In this document: piece after piece, positions 50,095 to 51,451 of the stretch
How the letters are laid out: each line of letters opens with the position of its first letter
Position numbering within the stretch: position 1 is the stretch's first letter
NCBI GenBank assembly: GCA_000406005.1
Contig: ASZN01000040.1
Location: forward strand, 1-51,451
Source of the DNA: Candidatus Poribacteria bacterium WGA-3G
GTDB lineage: Bacteria; Poribacteria; WGA-4E; WGA-3G
Direction: 5' to 3'
Length of the DNA: 51,451 bases
Position numbers and translations under genes: made by a program
The notes under the pieces: model-generated
Databases searched by the model: none
What the model was told of the DNA's origin: nothing
The model's input: the letters and a program-made list of their open reading frames with translations, nothing else

Positions 50095-51117
50095 CTATTC
50101 CCACGGATACAGGACCACTTTACCGCATTCACCGGTCGCCTGTAATTCCCACGCCTTCTGGACATCTTGCATCGGGAAGGTGTGTGTGATAAATGTGTCC
50201 AAAATTTCAGGTGAATCTTGGATTACCTTCATTAATTTTGGGTAGACACCGAGGTTGTAGTGCCAATTCCCACGTAGGACTAAGCCTTTCCGAATCATAT
50301 CCCGACTTGCCGCAAGCGGAAATTCGCCACCTTCGCCGACGAAAGTAACCTGTCCTTTTCTTCGGGCTGCATCAACCATTAGGCGATGTGCCGCAGACGC
50401 GCCTGAGCAATCTAATGCTTTGTCAATCCCGACACCGTCCGTCAGTTCCTGAATCTGATCGAGAATATCCTCATCACTCGGGTTCAAGACGACTTCCGCA
50501 CCCAACTTTTTGGCGAGTTCAGCACGATACGGATGACTCTCTACACCAATGACGCGCGCACCGCGATAGTGTGCATTGATAATACCGCCCAATCCGACAG
50601 GACCTAAGCCGGTAACCATGACCGTATCCAACGAATTGACTTGCATCTGTTCCATCGCACCGAACGTCGGTCCGAGTCCGCAGCACGCCATCCCGGCGTG
50701 TTCATAACTGACACCCTCTGGAATCGGAAATAACATATCCTCCATTTTGTGCATATACTGCGCATAAGTTGCCGAAGCCACCTCTTCTCCGACGAGATCC
50801 CGGATACTTGGACGACTGCCCCCCATACAGTGGATGTGCTCACCAATAACACACATCTGACATTTACCACAGGTGTTCTGGGGTTGAACAACCACGCGGT
50901 CCCCTACTTTGACGCGCCCGGGTTGCGCGACCTCAACGACTTCGCCTGCGGCTTCATGACCGAAATGCTCTCCGGTGCCCCCATGTATAAACCCTTTATA
51001 CTCCGTACACATCGGAACGGCATGGATTTTAACAACAGCGACATCCCCACCAGCGCGCGGATCCGGCTTTTCGACCACGCCACCTTTTTGATCACCAAAC
51101 ATTGCTGCGACCTGCAT
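50095..51117 (-). CDS. Zinc-dependent medium-chain alcohol dehydrogenase
   Basis: 340 aa from ATG 51117. The MDR fold is clear: catalytic zinc ligands in VPMCTEYKG and GEHFGHEAAGEV, the structural zinc four-Cys loop CGKCQMCVIGEHIHC, and NAD-binding VTGLGPVGLGG. An open frame to 51216 would begin inside the promoter at 51207-51235, so it is rejected. No good ribosome binding site is seen at 51117, but the domain begins there (MQVAAMFGD). It would oxidise a polyol or alcohol, or the threonine type of substrate. Confidence 0.88.
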   Translation of the reverse strand: MQVAAMFGDQKGGVVEKPDPRAGGDVAVVKIHAVPMCTEYKGFIHGGTGEHFGHEAAGEVVEVAQPGRVKVGDRVVVQPQNTCGKCQMCVIGEHIHCMGGSRPSIRDLVGEEVASATYAQYMHKMEDMLFPIPEGVSYEHAGMACCGLGPTFGAMEQMQVNSLDTVMVTGLGPVGLGGIINAHYRGARVIGVESHPYRAELAKKLGAEVVLNPSDEDILDQIQELTDGVGIDKALDCSGASAAHRLMVDAARRKGQVTFVGEGGEFPLAASRDMIRKGLVLRGNWHYNLGVYPKLMKVIQDSPEILDTFITHTFPMQDVQKAWELQATGECGKVVLYPWE

Positions 51118-51206
51118 AAAAACTATAAAACCGAGACTCTCCGCATCCTCAGAACTTATCGCGGAGAGAAAGGGTCTTCCTCCTTCTAAAAAGTATTGAT
51201 TTCGAT

Positions 51207-51235
51207 AGAATAGCACAGCATATACAATCGGTCAA
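51207..51235 (-). promoter_or_regulatory. Putative promoter of the alcohol dehydrogenase gene
   Basis: Minus strand TTGACC (51230-51235), a 17-nt spacer and TATTCT (51207-51212), giving a leader of about 80 nt before ATG 51117. Confidence 0.55.
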
Positions 51236-51305
51236 GATATATTTTAACCCTTACGCAATCGCCTTAGTCCAAAAATATTCACACAGGTTAGAGATTTTCT
51301 CTTCC

Positions 51306-51334
51306 TTGCAATCTTTTGCGAATCGGTGTATAAT
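51306..51334 (+). promoter_or_regulatory. Putative promoter pointing out of the window
   Basis: TTGCAA (51306-51311), a 17-nt spacer and TATAAT (51329-51334). No gene start is seen in the remaining 117 bases, so it probably serves a gene beyond the window. Confidence 0.55.
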
Positions 51335-51451
51335 TTTAACTGAATCATAGGTGTCAATTTAAGAAAAAACAACCGTCGCAGACCCCAGGGCCGGTAGGTT
51401 CGGTTTGATGAAGATTAAATAAATATTTCGGTAATTGACGGGCAATAATGC

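Noticed and set aside
51118..51216. 33-residue N-terminal extension of the alcohol dehydrogenase
   Set aside because: It would start within the predicted promoter and precedes the normal start of the MDR fold.
1..51451. tRNA, rRNA, transposase, integrase or phage structural genes
   Set aside because: None could be recognised on either strand by eye; a covariance-model tRNA search would settle the RNA part.

Overview
The window looks like a chromosomal piece of an uncultured bacterium. The gene mix (three phytanoyl-CoA dioxygenase-like genes, two Gfo/Idh/MocA oxidoreductases, sulfatase, CehA/McbA-type hydrolase, LamG proteins, enolase-superfamily dehydratase, many GNATs and methyltransferases) and the dispersed palindromic repeats resemble Candidatus Poribacteria (sponge symbionts). 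That assignment is an inference from gene content, with no rRNA or tRNA in the window to confirm it. Genes carry ordinary Shine-Dalgarno sites (GGAGG-like) and several sigma70-like promoters (TTGACN-N17/18-TATAAT) are visible.

Layout. 1-2545: a repeat and decay zone with a 36-bp tandem repeat, a duplicated PIN toxin/antitoxin fusion (second copy broken by a nonsense codon), a truncated TPR gene and an internally deleted AAA/PD-(D/E)XK gene. 2573-11355 (minus strand): catabolic and secreted functions: PhyH, LamG, Gfo/Idh/MocA, a BNR-repeat protein, a 728-aa phosphohexomutase, a sulfatase and a GIY-YIG/DUF123 protein. 11602-13695: a polytopic GT-C-like membrane protein with a carbohydrate-binding-like tail. 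13733-17218: GNAT, ankyrin, tartrate/D-malate dehydrogenase (with a GNAT fragment in frame upstream) and DUF2442. 17365-23275: gamma-glutamyltransferase, ATPase fragment, TIM-barrel isomerase, a HigBA-type toxin-antitoxin pair beside a compound palindrome, then a four-gene run ABM-ASCH-LamG-GNAT.

23430-25047 is an AT-rich two-gene cassette: a minimal nucleotidyltransferase overlapping a DUF262 (ParB/GmrSD-like) protein. It is the best candidate for a poorly described, possibly defensive, system. 25319-36994 returns to metabolism: methyltransferases, PhyH, CehA-like hydrolase, Gfo/Idh/MocA, adenosine-deaminase-like, HAD, YdcF and an RhmD-like dehydratase. 37145-40767 encodes a heterodimeric ABC exporter with one degenerate ATP site and a 96-bp tandem duplication. 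40891-42887 carries a beta-propeller glycosidase-like protein and a retropepsin-like protease.

42924-48261 is a tandem array of lipoproteins that join a trypsin/HtrA-like protease domain to TPRs. One member is an inactive, frameshifted pseudoprotease with an A8 tract at the break. Another seems to be split by a PhyH gene. 48837-51117 holds an internally deleted DUF5916 gene, a GNAT and a zinc alcohol dehydrogenase. A recurring theme is decay by internal deletion and tandem duplication, with no transposase visible in the window.
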